From: CAZVAR01 sp964625225 | Lineage (GTDB): Bacteria > Pseudomonadota > Alphaproteobacteria > JAJUGE01 | Assembly (NCBI GenBank): GCA_964625225.1 | Contig: CAZVAR010000002.1 | Location: forward strand, 17,508-81,507 | DNA length: 64,000 bases | Reading direction: 5' to 3' | In this document: positions 27,083 through 35,868 of the stretch, piece after piece | How positions within the stretch are numbered: the first letter of the stretch is position 1 | Layout: each line of letters opens with the position of its first letter | Notes under the pieces: model-generated | The model's database searches: none | Seen by the model: only the letters and a program-made list of their open reading frames with translations | Told to the model about the DNA's origin: nothing | Made by a program: the position numbers and the translations under genes

Positions 27083-28243
27083 TCAGGAGGCGCTCTGCTC
27101 CTCAGCGGACGGCAGAAGGTGTGGAGGCGCGGCGCTCATGAGACGCGCGACCAGTTCCGACTGACGCGCAGTGCCCGTTTTCTGGAATATGATCTTCAGA
27201 TACCAGCGCGCGGTCTCGTAGGTGATGCCGGCCTCCTCCGCCGCCTGCCGCAGGCCCGTACCCGTCAGCAGGGCCTGAGCGAGGCGGCTCTCCACCGGCG
27301 TGAAGCCCCACAGGTCGCGAAAGAGGTTCGATGAGGGCTTCGGCGCGCCGTCGGTCCCGGCAATCAGCAGCATGACGACCGGACGCTGCGTAGGAAGTCC
27401 GTAGCGGCGCGCCGAAAGCCGGGCGGCGTTGAGGACGAGGGGCCGGCCGTTGCGGCCGCGTATCGCAAAGGGGGCAGGCGGGACCCGGGTTTCCGGATCT
27501 GCCGCCGCCCGCAGCAATGCGGTGATGCGGTCCGTGTCGGCCGTCGTCGCGGCAACGAGCCTGCCGGCCCTGACGGTCAGGGGATCACCGTGCCGCAGCA
27601 GCCCCTCGGCACGGGCGTTGCACTGGACGAGGCGGCCATCCGGTTCGACGAAGGCGACCCCGTAGGGCAGGCGGTCGAGCGCGTCGCAGGCGAGTGTCCG
27701 GCCGGCCGTCAGCGTTTCCAGGCGGGCGGCGATCCGGAGCGACCGGTTCATGTGGCGGGCGATGCCGTCGAAGCGCCCGACCTCCCCCGCGTCGAACACG
27801 CCGGCATCGGCACCGCGCAGAAGACTCAGATTGAGAACGAAGCCGTGGTTTGCCTCGAAGCTGGCGCCCATCGTGTGTTCGAGGCGTTGCGGCCGCATCC
27901 ATTCATTGTAATAGGTCGACCGGCGCAGCACGTGCGGATCGGCGAAGAATTCGATGAGCCGCTCGTCCGTCCGCACGACCCCCGGCCGATGCAGCGGGGC
28001 GGAGCGCGTGCAGGGATTGTCCGGAGTGTAGAAGATCTCGCGAAAGCAGGCCAGATGGGCTGCGTCGATGCCGGCTATGTGCACCGGGGCGAACGCCCTT
28101 TCGGCATAGCCGAGATAGTAGAGGGCCTCGGCACGGGTGCGGAAGGTCGCCCTGATCTGTGCCATCACCTGTGACCAGTCGCTCGGATCCGTCGCCGCGT
28201 CGTAGATTGCCTCGACCAGTTCGCCGGTATCCGTCCCGCCCAT
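27083..28243 (-). CDS. LuxR-type HTH transcriptional regulator
   Basis: 386 residues. The C-terminal LuxR-type helix-turn-helix (about 315-370: FTPVESRLAQALLTGTGLRQAAEEAG, then ITYETARWYLKIIFQKTG) is clear although atypical, with RWYLK where HLKN is common. The N-terminal half (EAIYDAATDPSDWSQVMAQIR) and a PAS-like centre (LPYGVAFVEPDGRLVQCNARAEGLL, about 195-220) match the group of large alphaproteobacterial LuxR regulators. Met at 28243 is selected because the family begins with this segment; the frame is open back to 28486. Signal unknown. It is next to a small membrane protein gene. Confidence 0.85.
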   Translation of the reverse strand: MGGTDTGELVEAIYDAATDPSDWSQVMAQIRATFRTRAEALYYLGYAERAFAPVHIAGIDAAHLACFREIFYTPDNPCTRSAPLHRPGVVRTDERLIEFFADPHVLRRSTYYNEWMRPQRLEHTMGASFEANHGFVLNLSLLRGADAGVFDAGEVGRFDGIARHMNRSLRIAARLETLTAGRTLACDALDRLPYGVAFVEPDGRLVQCNARAEGLLRHGDPLTVRAGRLVAATTADTDRITALLRAAADPETRVPPAPFAIRGRNGRPLVLNAARLSARRYGLPTQRPVVMLLIAGTDGAPKPSSNLFRDLWGFTPVESRLAQALLTGTGLRQAAEEAGITYETARWYLKIIFQKTGTARQSELVARLMSAAPPHLLPSAEEQSAS

Positions 28244-28457
28244 TTCGCCCGATTCCCTGAACGCCCCACCGTGCCTGCTCGATCCTGTAGCAAGGCGGCA
28301 GATGAGGGAAGTATTCGGGGTGCAGCGCTGTTGCCGGGCCGGCTCCGGCAAGGAGCTGCTGCGGGGCAGCACCGCGAGGATGCTCGATCGGTACGGGGAT
28401 GCGGCGGACCCGGCCGTGAAGCGGCCGCGGAGGCGGCCGCTTCCGCTCGGGAGCCGA

Positions 28458-28850
28458 TCAGGCCGCGGCGCGGCGCAGGCCGACATACTGACATTCGGCG
28501 AACGCCGCGACTGCGACGGCCTGGATCAGGATGAAAGCGATTCCGAGCGTCGTCGGCGCGATCCAGCCGGTGAGCAGCAGCAGGACGCTGTCGAACGCCC
28601 AGAGGGCGTTGAGGCCGATGACGGTCCAGACGGCGCCGCGCGGCGGATGACGGCGCGTGGCCAGCCAGAGCACGAACGCGGCCCAGACGAGCAGCACGGC
28701 GCCGACATGGCGCGGCAGCGCCTCGGGCAGGCCGAGCATGGCAGCGAGCGGGTCGGACAGCAGGGCCATTCCCGAGCCGAGTACGCCGCTCGCGGCGGCA
28801 TCGGCCAGCAGGGCGAAGCGCAGGAAGCCGGAGGGACGAAGAACCGACAT
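28458..28850 (-). CDS. Small four-helix membrane protein
   Basis: 130 residues with four hydrophobic segments (about 8-28, 45-62, 72-92, 98-118), basic residues around them, and no signal peptide. Met at 28850 is preferred since AAGGAGAT lies 8 bases upstream. The pattern resembles small integral inner-membrane proteins annotated as hypothetical in alphaproteobacteria. Function unknown. Its start is about 350 bases from the lipoprotein gene, in the divergent direction. Confidence 0.75.
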   Translation of the reverse strand: MSVLRPSGFLRFALLADAAASGVLGSGMALLSDPLAAMLGLPEALPRHVGAVLLVWAAFVLWLATRRHPPRGAVWTVIGLNALWAFDSVLLLLTGWIAPTTLGIAFILIQAVAVAAFAECQYVGLRRAAA

Positions 28851-29198
28851 GGCTGATCTCCTTTCACTCGGCACCGGCGGGGGCCGGTGGACGGGCGGGA
28901 CAATGCGCTGCCGGGGAAGGGAGATCGATTACGTGACAAGTAATGACGGCACGATTATCCGGTCGAGGCTCGGCGGCATCTCGGTGACGGTGCCCGGACG
29001 AGACGCGGTGCGGGCGCGCGGAAGCGACGCGGGCGGCCCATCTGTCGGAGGGCATGGTTAACGGAACATCAAGCCCATGTGGCATTTGGACGCACGACTC
29101 GGTTCGTATGGCACATAGCGGTTGGCGGAGGGCCGGCCGAGGACCTAGGAAGCAACCGCGGTCCTTTCTTGCGGCCGCGACAACCTCCGAAACCAGCC
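28851..29198. other. Divergent intergenic region, no gene supported
   Basis: About 348 bases between the small membrane protein gene (minus) and the lipoprotein gene (plus). It must hold both promoters. The stretch 28927-28965 (with GTGACAAGTAATGACGG) is AT-richer than its surroundings. No reliable box pair or small gene can be assigned. Confidence 0.5.
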
Positions 29199-29633
29199 AT
29201 GGAGCCCATCGTGCGGGCAGGTGTCTATTTGTGTCTCGTTTCCGTGGCGCTGATGGGTTGCGTCACGACCGAGGAGAAGCTTCCCGAAGGTTGCGGTGCG
29301 CCGGCCACGGCGATCAGCAGCAGCAAGATCCGGGGCGTCAAGAACTACCAGTCCGGCGTCGAGGCCGGCACCACCTACGATCTACTGCTCTCGCTGTCGT
29401 CCAGCGGAAACCGGCTGAACGGCAGCTATGCCCTGGAAGGCGAGTTTGCCCGAGCGGGCTCCGCGCAGATCCTCAACACCAGCTATTGCGGTCGAGAGGT
29501 TCGCTTCTCGGTGTATCCGGCCTCCAATCCCGGCTGCCGCCACGATTTCGTCGGCCAGGTCGGCGCCGACCGGCGGATTGAGGGCACGTTCCGCGGGTGC
29601 AGCGGCGGCGGCACCTGGTGGGCGCAGCTCTAG
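29199..29633 (+). CDS. Predicted lipoprotein
   Basis: 144 residues. MEPIVRAGVYLCLVSVALMGC is a signal peptide ending in a lipobox (ALMGC), so the mature protein begins at Cys21 and is probably membrane-anchored. The body contains four further Cys and Gly/Ser-rich beta-like segments (LSSSGNRLNGSYALEGEF; VGADRRIEGTFRGCSGGG). The family is not recognised. It is 25 bases upstream of another exported protein gene, so the two may be co-transcribed. ATG 29199 is the only one fitting the signal peptide. Confidence 0.75.
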   Translation: MEPIVRAGVYLCLVSVALMGCVTTEEKLPEGCGAPATAISSSKIRGVKNYQSGVEAGTTYDLLLSLSSSGNRLNGSYALEGEFARAGSAQILNTSYCGREVRFSVYPASNPGCRHDFVGQVGADRRIEGTFRGCSGGGTWWAQL

Positions 29634-29658
29634 GCGTCCGCAGGGTCGAGGCGGCCCG

Positions 29659-30339
29659 ATGCGCGCCCCTTTCGCACTGGCGGCATCGATAGCCGCCTCG
29701 GCCTTCTTTGCCTCGGCGGCCGCCGACACGGTTTGGTCGACGGCGCCGAGAACGAGCCGATGGTCTACGGAATGGTCGCCGGATGTCCCGCGCGCACAGG
29801 CCCCGTCGGCGGCATCCGGTATCGGCAGCCCTCGCTCGACGTCCTGCACGCCCGGAGAGCCGCGTTGGGTGCTCTCGATCGGCTCCTGGTATGCGGCGAC
29901 GATCGTCGCCGGGCCGGACGCGCAGGGCCGCTGCCTGGTCTCCTATGACGGATTCGGCGCCGGTCACGACGAATGGGTCGGACCGGAGCGGATCGCCGAG
30001 CGGCAACCGAGTGCAGCCGCACCGCCATCCGGAAGCGACCGGAATCAGGGGCCGCGAAACGACAGCGCCGGCGGCGTGCCTGCCGGTACCTATCAGTGCT
30101 ACACGTTCGACGTCGGGCAGCTCAATTACGCCTACACGGATATCGTCGTCACCGCCGCCGACGCCTATGCCGTCGGCGCACAGCACGGGATCTACCGGCT
30201 GGCCGACGGCGCACTGAGCTTCACCGGGCCGCTGGCGAACGCACGCGGCCGCTACGCGGTCAAGCGCGGTCGGCCGGTTATCGACCTCATCTTCGACGGC
30301 GACTCGCGAAGCTCAATGAGCTGTACCAAGAGCCGGTGA
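29659..30339 (+). CDS. Exported protein with a Tudor/Agenet-like barrel
   Basis: 226 residues. Signal peptide MRAPFALAASIAASAFFASAAA with cleavage near 22. Residues about 70-113 contain RWVLSIGSWYAATIVAG and VSYDGFGAGHDEWVGPERI, the pattern of small SH3-like barrels of Agenet/Tudor-knot type (W-W-A-x-I ... YDG ... DEWV). The C-terminal half (GTYQCYTFDVGQLNYAYTDIV...) resembles small envelope proteins, with a Cys near 141 and 223. Function unknown. The low-complexity segment after the signal (STAPRTSRWSTEWSPD) hints that part of the N-terminus could be misread in frame; no frameshift can be shown. Confidence 0.65.
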   Translation: MRAPFALAASIAASAFFASAAADTVWSTAPRTSRWSTEWSPDVPRAQAPSAASGIGSPRSTSCTPGEPRWVLSIGSWYAATIVAGPDAQGRCLVSYDGFGAGHDEWVGPERIAERQPSAAAPPSGSDRNQGPRNDSAGGVPAGTYQCYTFDVGQLNYAYTDIVVTAADAYAVGAQHGIYRLADGALSFTGPLANARGRYAVKRGRPVIDLIFDGDSRSSMSCTKSR

Positions 30340-30354
30340 GAATCGCCGATCCGC

Positions 30355-32691
30355 CTACTCCGCTGCCGCCTTCATCTCCTGCCCGCGCAAGACCCGCCAC
30401 ACCTTTTCCGGGCCGACCGGCATATCGATATGGTCGATGTCGAGCGCGTCCGCGATGGCGCTGATGATGGCGGGCGGGGCGCCGCAGGCCCCACCTTCGC
30501 CGATGCCCTTGACGCCGAGATCGTTCTCCGGGTCCGGGACCGGGTTGAAGGAGACGTCGATATTGGGCAGGTCATCGGCCCGCGGCAGGCCGTAATCCAT
30601 GAAGCTCCCTGCGAGGAACTGTGCCGTCTCCCGCTCGTAGGCGGTGTGCTCCAGAAGGGCTTGGCCGAGGCCCTGCGCCACGCCGCCATGCACCTGGCCC
30701 ACCACCAGCATCGGGTTGATGATCGTGCCGCAATCGTCGACGCAGGTGTAGCGGTCCACCTTCAATGCGCCGGTGTCGGGATCGATCTCAACCTCGCAGA
30801 TATGTGCGCCGTTGGGGAAGTTGCATTCGGTCGAGCGCTCATAGAGGCAGGTCTCGTCGAGGCCGGGCTCCATGCCGGCGGGGAGCTTGCTCGGATCGAA
30901 CGCGAGCCGCGCCACCTCCTGGATCGTCATGCGCAGGTCGGTCCCTGCGACCGAGAAGGTGCCGTCCCGGAACTCGATGTCGGCCTCCGCCGCCTCGAGC
31001 GCATGGGCGGCAATCCGCTTCGCCTTCTCGATCACCTGATTGGCGGCGCGGGCCGTGGCGACACCTCCCATCTGCGATGAGCGCGAGCCGCCGGTGCCGA
31101 GGCCGACCTTCACGTAATCCGTATCGCCCTGAATGAAGTCGATCGAGTCGAACGGCACGCCCAGCTTCTCCGACAGGATCTGGGCGAAGGCGGTCTCGTG
31201 GCCTTGGCCGTGGCTGAAGGTGCCGACGATGAGCTGGACCCGACCCTCCGGCGTGAAGCGGACCTGCGCCTGCTCGGTCGGCATGCCGCCGGAGGCTTCG
31301 ATATAATAGCCGAGGCCGATGCCGCGCAGCTTGCCGCGAGCCTTCGCCTCCTGGCGGCGACGCTCGAAGCCCGCCCAGTCGGCGCGCTCCAGCGCCTTCT
31401 CCATGGTTTCCTGGAAATGGCCGGAATGGATCACCATCCCGACCTGGTTGGTCCAGGGAAGCTGGTCGGGGCGCACGAAGTTGCGGCGGCGGATCTCGGC
31501 GCGGTCGATCCCGAAGGCCTTGGCGCCGAGGTCGAGCAGGCGCTCCATCTGGTAGGCCATTTCCGGCCGGCCGGCGCCGCGATAGGCGTCGGTCGGTACG
31601 GTGTTGGTGAACATCACCCGCACCGAGAGCTGCATGGCGGGCACCTGGTAGACGGTGCCGGCCACACGGGCACCGGCGACGGTCGGGATGCGCGGGCCGA
31701 AATCGAGCAGATAGGCGCCGACATTGGCATGGGTCCGCACGCGCACACCGAGCATCCGGGCGTTCTCGTCGAACGCCATCTCGCCGACCGAAATGTGGTC
31801 GCGGCCGTGCGGGTCGCAGAGGAAGGTTTCGCTGCGGTCGGAGGTCCACTTGACCGGCCGGTTCAGGCGCTTCGCCGCCCAGGTGACCAGTACCGTCTCC
31901 GGGAACAGCTTGCCGCGTAGGCCGAAGCCGCCACCCGTATCGGGCGAGATCACATGGACCTTGTCCTTCGGCACCTTGAAGATGAGGTCCGCCAGATTGT
32001 TGCGGATCTTGACCGCGCCCTGGGTCGGGGAGATCAGGGTGTGCTTCTGCTCGACCGGATCCCAGGCGCCGATCGCGACGCGCGGCTCCATCGGATTGCC
32101 GACGACGCGATTGTTGACGAACTCCAGCTTAACGATCTTCGCAGCGCGGGCGAACGCCTCCTCGACCGCGCGGCCGTCGTGCGAGAGCCAATGAACGGCG
32201 AGGTTCGAGCCGCGCTCGGGATAGAGGAGCGGTGCGTCCGGCCGGTCGGCATCGTCGGCCCGCGCAACCGCCGGCAAGTCCTCGTACTCGACGAAGACCA
32301 GTTCGGCCGCGTCGCGTGCCGCGACGGCCGACTCGGCGACGACGAAGGCGACGGGGTCGCCGACATAGCGGACGCGCTCGGTCTGCAGCACTTCGCGGCC
32401 GGGATCGAACAGCTTCTCCCCGTCGGCGCCCGGGACGGCGACCTGGCAGGGGAGCTTCGGGATACCGTCCGCCTTGGCGTCGGCGCCGGTCAGGACGGCG
32501 ATCACGCCCGGGGCGGCTTTCGCTTCCTCCACGTCGATCGAGAGAATCTTCGCATGGGCGTGGGGGCTGCGGACGACATAACCATAGGCCTGCCCGGGCA
32601 GGTTCACATCGTCGGTGAAGCGGCCCTTGCCGGTGATGAAGCGCACATCCTCCTTGCGCCGCACAGGCTGGCCGATGCCGAACTTCTCCAT
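30355..32691 (-). CDS. Xanthine-dehydrogenase-family molybdopterin-binding subunit (CoxL type II-like)
   Basis: 778 residues, the length of the large, Mo-cofactor-binding subunit of the CO dehydrogenase / aldehyde oxidoreductase family. Visible are the N-terminal RKEDVRFITGKGRFTDDV, the cofactor-binding region PDTGGGFGLRGKLFPE, the motif AYRGAGR (369-375), and the active-site Glu732 in GEGGACGAPPA. The AYRGAGR motif marks form II enzymes rather than true CO dehydrogenases (AYxCSFR in form I). Met at 32691 has GGGGAAGGA upstream. No CoxM or CoxS subunit lies adjacent, so partners must be elsewhere. It is 208 bases downstream of the orphan TRAP binding-protein gene on the same strand. Confidence 0.88.
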   Translation of the reverse strand: MEKFGIGQPVRRKEDVRFITGKGRFTDDVNLPGQAYGYVVRSPHAHAKILSIDVEEAKAAPGVIAVLTGADAKADGIPKLPCQVAVPGADGEKLFDPGREVLQTERVRYVGDPVAFVVAESAVAARDAAELVFVEYEDLPAVARADDADRPDAPLLYPERGSNLAVHWLSHDGRAVEEAFARAAKIVKLEFVNNRVVGNPMEPRVAIGAWDPVEQKHTLISPTQGAVKIRNNLADLIFKVPKDKVHVISPDTGGGFGLRGKLFPETVLVTWAAKRLNRPVKWTSDRSETFLCDPHGRDHISVGEMAFDENARMLGVRVRTHANVGAYLLDFGPRIPTVAGARVAGTVYQVPAMQLSVRVMFTNTVPTDAYRGAGRPEMAYQMERLLDLGAKAFGIDRAEIRRRNFVRPDQLPWTNQVGMVIHSGHFQETMEKALERADWAGFERRRQEAKARGKLRGIGLGYYIEASGGMPTEQAQVRFTPEGRVQLIVGTFSHGQGHETAFAQILSEKLGVPFDSIDFIQGDTDYVKVGLGTGGSRSSQMGGVATARAANQVIEKAKRIAAHALEAAEADIEFRDGTFSVAGTDLRMTIQEVARLAFDPSKLPAGMEPGLDETCLYERSTECNFPNGAHICEVEIDPDTGALKVDRYTCVDDCGTIINPMLVVGQVHGGVAQGLGQALLEHTAYERETAQFLAGSFMDYGLPRADDLPNIDVSFNPVPDPENDLGVKGIGEGGACGAPPAIISAIADALDIDHIDMPVGPEKVWRVLRGQEMKAAAE

Positions 32692-32899
32692 GGGCTGTCC
32701 TTCCCCTCGTTCGTGCCCCGGGCCGCGGCCCGGCATGGTCGCCGGCGATGATACGGGGCTCCGCGCCGCCTGCCTACCCGCCGGATGGCCCGGTGGCGTC
32801 CGGATCGCGAACTCCGCCTCGAGGGCCGTGGTTGCCGGCGGTCTCTCGACCGCCTGCCCCTCGCTCTTCGGCCCCGGCCGTACGGCCGCGCCCGGTCAG

Positions 32900-33910
32900 C
32901 TATCGCGCCTCGGCGATGATCGCGTTGACGAATTCCGCGCCGGCTTGCTGCCGCGCCTCGTCGACTACGCCTGCCGCCGCACCCCAGAGGCGCTGGTCGA
33001 GTTCGGGCGAGGGTACCTCGTAGGGAATCCCGCGATCGACCAGTTTGCTGCGGGCCGCCTCCTCGGCGATCACCGTCGCCCCCCGCTCCCAGGTAATGGC
33101 GTTGCGCATCGTCAGCTGTGTGATGCGCTGGTGATCGATGGTCATGCGGTTCCAGCGTTCGCGGCCGGCGACGACGATGATGTAGTCGACGATCGGCGTG
33201 ATGCCGGTAATGTGACCCTGCACCTGCTGCGGCAAGCCGGCCGTCAGGGCGGTGTAGGGAGCTTCGAGCGCTTGAATCCGACCCTGCTCCAAGGCGGCGA
33301 AGGCCTCGGCGGTGGGCATGACCGTCGGTTCGGCGCCGACGATGCGGTAGGCCTGGGCGCGGATCTCGTCGCGAACGCCGATCCGGAGTCCCTGCAGATC
33401 CTCGATCGTGCGTATCGGACCGGTGACGGAAAACAGCGGGCTGGCGCCCGCATCCATATAGCCGAGCACGACGAAGTTGCGCGCCCGCAGCCAGACATTG
33501 ATGAGGTCGACGACCGGCCCTTCCACGACCTGGAAGGCGCGTTCCCGGTTCGGCATGACGAATGGCAGCGTCAGCGCCCGCAGTTCGGGGGCGAAGCGCG
33601 AGAACCCGGCCAGGTCGACCCAGATGATCGCCGCGTCACCCGTCTGTAGCTCCTGAACCAACTGCTCGACCGTGCCCGCATCCGGAACGATGTCGACCTT
33701 GAGCTGCCCTGCGGTCGTCGTCGCGACCCCCGATGCGAACCGCTGCATGGCCTGAGTCGAGATATGGTCGCCGGGATAGCTGCCGGCCGCGCGGATCGTC
33801 GCGACGCGCGGACCGGTCGGCAAGACCTGGGCTGCGGCCGGCCCGGGTGCGGCGATGCCGAGGCTGACGGCCGCGAGGCCGCAGATCGCCCAAGTCCGGA
33901 ACCTGTTCAT
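32900..33910 (-). CDS. dctP: TRAP transporter binding protein (DctP family), orphan
   Basis: 336 residues with a signal peptide (MNRFRTWAICGLAAVSLGIAAPGPAAAQ, cleavage near 28). The DctP features are TLPFVMPNRERAFQV, VLGYMDAGASPLFSV and IEDLQGLRIGVRDEI with its conserved Arg. No dctQ or dctM lies adjacent, so it may use permeases encoded elsewhere. It starts 23 bases after the norD stop in the same direction, so it probably lies at the end of the nor transcript or its own short unit. Ligand unknown; probably an organic acid. Confidence 0.85.
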   Translation of the reverse strand: MNRFRTWAICGLAAVSLGIAAPGPAAAQVLPTGPRVATIRAAGSYPGDHISTQAMQRFASGVATTTAGQLKVDIVPDAGTVEQLVQELQTGDAAIIWVDLAGFSRFAPELRALTLPFVMPNRERAFQVVEGPVVDLINVWLRARNFVVLGYMDAGASPLFSVTGPIRTIEDLQGLRIGVRDEIRAQAYRIVGAEPTVMPTAEAFAALEQGRIQALEAPYTALTAGLPQQVQGHITGITPIVDYIIVVAGRERWNRMTIDHQRITQLTMRNAITWERGATVIAEEAARSKLVDRGIPYEVPSPELDQRLWGAAAGVVDEARQQAGAEFVNAIIAEAR

Positions 33911-33933
33911 GTCTGCCCCTCCTTTTCTACCGG

Positions 33934-35868
33934 TCAGCTCACAAGGTGGCGGTAGATGACGGGAAGCGCCTCCGGCAGCTTCTCGATCCGGCCGATCATG
34001 GCGTAGCCGCCGCGCCCGAAAATGTAGGGAAAATAATCGCGCGCCCGCCGATCCACCGTAACGCCGAACACCGCCAACCCCTGACGCCGCGCGTCGAGCA
34101 CCGCGCGACGCGTGTCCTCCACGGCATAGCGACCCTCATAATGGTCCAGGTCGTTCGGCTTGCCGTCGGTCAGCACCAGCAGCAGGCGGTGTTGCTGCGG
34201 TCGCTCGCCCAGCTCGCTCGCCGCATGGCGCAACGCCGTGCCCATGCGTGTGTAGAGCCCCGGACGCAGCGCCGCGATCCGGCGGACCGCACTCCGGTCG
34301 AGCGGTGCATCGAACTCCTTGACGCTGTCGATCCGGACATGCCCGCGCTTGCGCGAGGTGAAGGCGCGAACCGCGAACGCATCGCCGCAGGCCTCGAGTC
34401 CGAATGCGAGAGCCGTGAGCGCTTCCTTTTCGACATCCAGCACCCGGCAGTCGTCGACCCAGCTGTCGGTGGACAGGGATACATCGACCAGAATCGACAC
34501 GGCGAGGTCGCGCGCTTCGGCCCGCGTCGCCTGGTAGATCCGGTCGCAGACGGCGCCGCTGGCGACGAGGTCGCAACGGGCGCGGACGACCGCGTCCATA
34601 TCGAGATCGGTACCGTCGAGCTGGCGCCGCACGATCTCGCGCCGCGGCCGCAGCGCCTCGAACTGCCGGCGGACGCGGCGGATGCGCCGGCGCGCCGCCG
34701 CGTCCGGGCACCACAGCTCGCCACCCTCGGCGGCCGGCTGCACGTACACGGCGCAGTAGTTCTCGCGATAGGACCGGCGGCGCCAGTCCCATTCGGGGTA
34801 GGTGAGCGGCGCTGCGGCCAGGGCAACGTCGGCCGCCGCGGCGCTCGGCGCGAGATCGAGTTCCATGCGCAGCCGGGTCGAGGCTGGCCGCCGCTGCCGA
34901 CCGAGGGTGATCGTCTCCATATCCTCGGCGGCGGCCTTGGCGCCTTCCGCATCCTCGTCGTCCGAGGCGCGGTTGACGTTGACCATCTCGGCCCAGGTCA
35001 ACACCAACTCGCCCTTGTTGACGAGGATAAACGGGTCGTTGCGTTCGGCCTGATCGTAGTGCCGCCGCGACGCACGCCGTCGCCGACCGTCGCGCACGTC
35101 TTCCGCACGCCCGCCTTCCGGGTCCTCCGCTGCGGCTGCCGGCGCCCCGGACTCGGGCGCCGGTATCACATCGCCCCATAGCGGCACCGGCAGGAAGGGG
35201 CGATAGCGGCGCGGCGCCGCGAGACCCCGCAGCGGGGCATCCCCGAGCACGACCGCGCGCAGCGGTGCGGCCGGACCGTCCGCCGGCGGACCGCCGAGCA
35301 GCTCCATCACGATCGCCTCCACGGCCTGTTCGGTCGCGGGCAGGCGGCGATGCGGCCGGATAGCGCGCAGCGCGGCCGCAAGACGGGCATGAGGATTGCG
35401 GAGCCCGGGCCAGGTGGCGAGAATCCGACGGGTCGTCCGGGCGGTTCGGCGCAGGAAGGCCAGATCCGTCTGCAGCGGATCATCGAGCCGTTGCGCCGGA
35501 TCCGCGTCGGCGACGGCGAGGAAGGCTGCCAGCCACAGATAGAGGTCGCGGTTCAGTTCGCGATCGGCGAACAGGCCGATGCGCGCCGGCAGCAGCAAGC
35601 GCTCCGGGCTGCGCTCGGCCGTTTCCAGGCGCTCCCGCTCGACGCCGATGCGTTGCCACAGGCGCAAGCGATGGGCGGAGGTCTGCGGCATGCCGGCGGC
35701 GATCTCGATCCCCGGTGTTCCGCCCAAGGCGCGGAAGAACACGCCGAGGCCGCGCACGTCGTCCATCGCTACGGCCGCATCCGGGTGGAACGGGTAGGTC
35801 GTGGTTCCGCCGACCAGGCGGTGCCAAAGCCGGCCGACCGTCTCCTCGGGGTCGAGCAGCTCACGCAT
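33934..35868 (-). CDS. norD: NorD, nitric oxide reductase activation protein (vWA domain)
   Basis: 644 residues, the usual NorD size. The N-terminal half is Arg-rich; the C-terminal von Willebrand A domain carries the metal-ion motif DVSLS at D462-S466, then LTDGKPNDLDHYEGRYAVEDT, as in NorD. In the family it acts with the AAA+ protein NorQ in the maturation of NorB, probably in inserting the non-haem iron. Start Met at 35868 overlaps the norQ stop (TGATG), so the two are translationally coupled, and the reading frame upstream of it is antisense noise. It lies last in the norCBQD order. Confidence 0.93.
   Translation of the reverse strand: MRELLDPEETVGRLWHRLVGGTTTYPFHPDAAVAMDDVRGLGVFFRALGGTPGIEIAAGMPQTSAHRLRLWQRIGVERERLETAERSPERLLLPARIGLFADRELNRDLYLWLAAFLAVADADPAQRLDDPLQTDLAFLRRTARTTRRILATWPGLRNPHARLAAALRAIRPHRRLPATEQAVEAIVMELLGGPPADGPAAPLRAVVLGDAPLRGLAAPRRYRPFLPVPLWGDVIPAPESGAPAAAAEDPEGGRAEDVRDGRRRRASRRHYDQAERNDPFILVNKGELVLTWAEMVNVNRASDDEDAEGAKAAAEDMETITLGRQRRPASTRLRMELDLAPSAAAADVALAAAPLTYPEWDWRRRSYRENYCAVYVQPAAEGGELWCPDAAARRRIRRVRRQFEALRPRREIVRRQLDGTDLDMDAVVRARCDLVASGAVCDRIYQATRAEARDLAVSILVDVSLSTDSWVDDCRVLDVEKEALTALAFGLEACGDAFAVRAFTSRKRGHVRIDSVKEFDAPLDRSAVRRIAALRPGLYTRMGTALRHAASELGERPQQHRLLLVLTDGKPNDLDHYEGRYAVEDTRRAVLDARRQGLAVFGVTVDRRARDYFPYIFGRGGYAMIGRIEKLPEALPVIYRHLVS

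Noticed and set aside
30355..32691. True CO dehydrogenase large subunit
   Set aside because: The active-site loop is AYRGAGR (form II), not AYxCSFR, and no CoxMS partners lie nearby.
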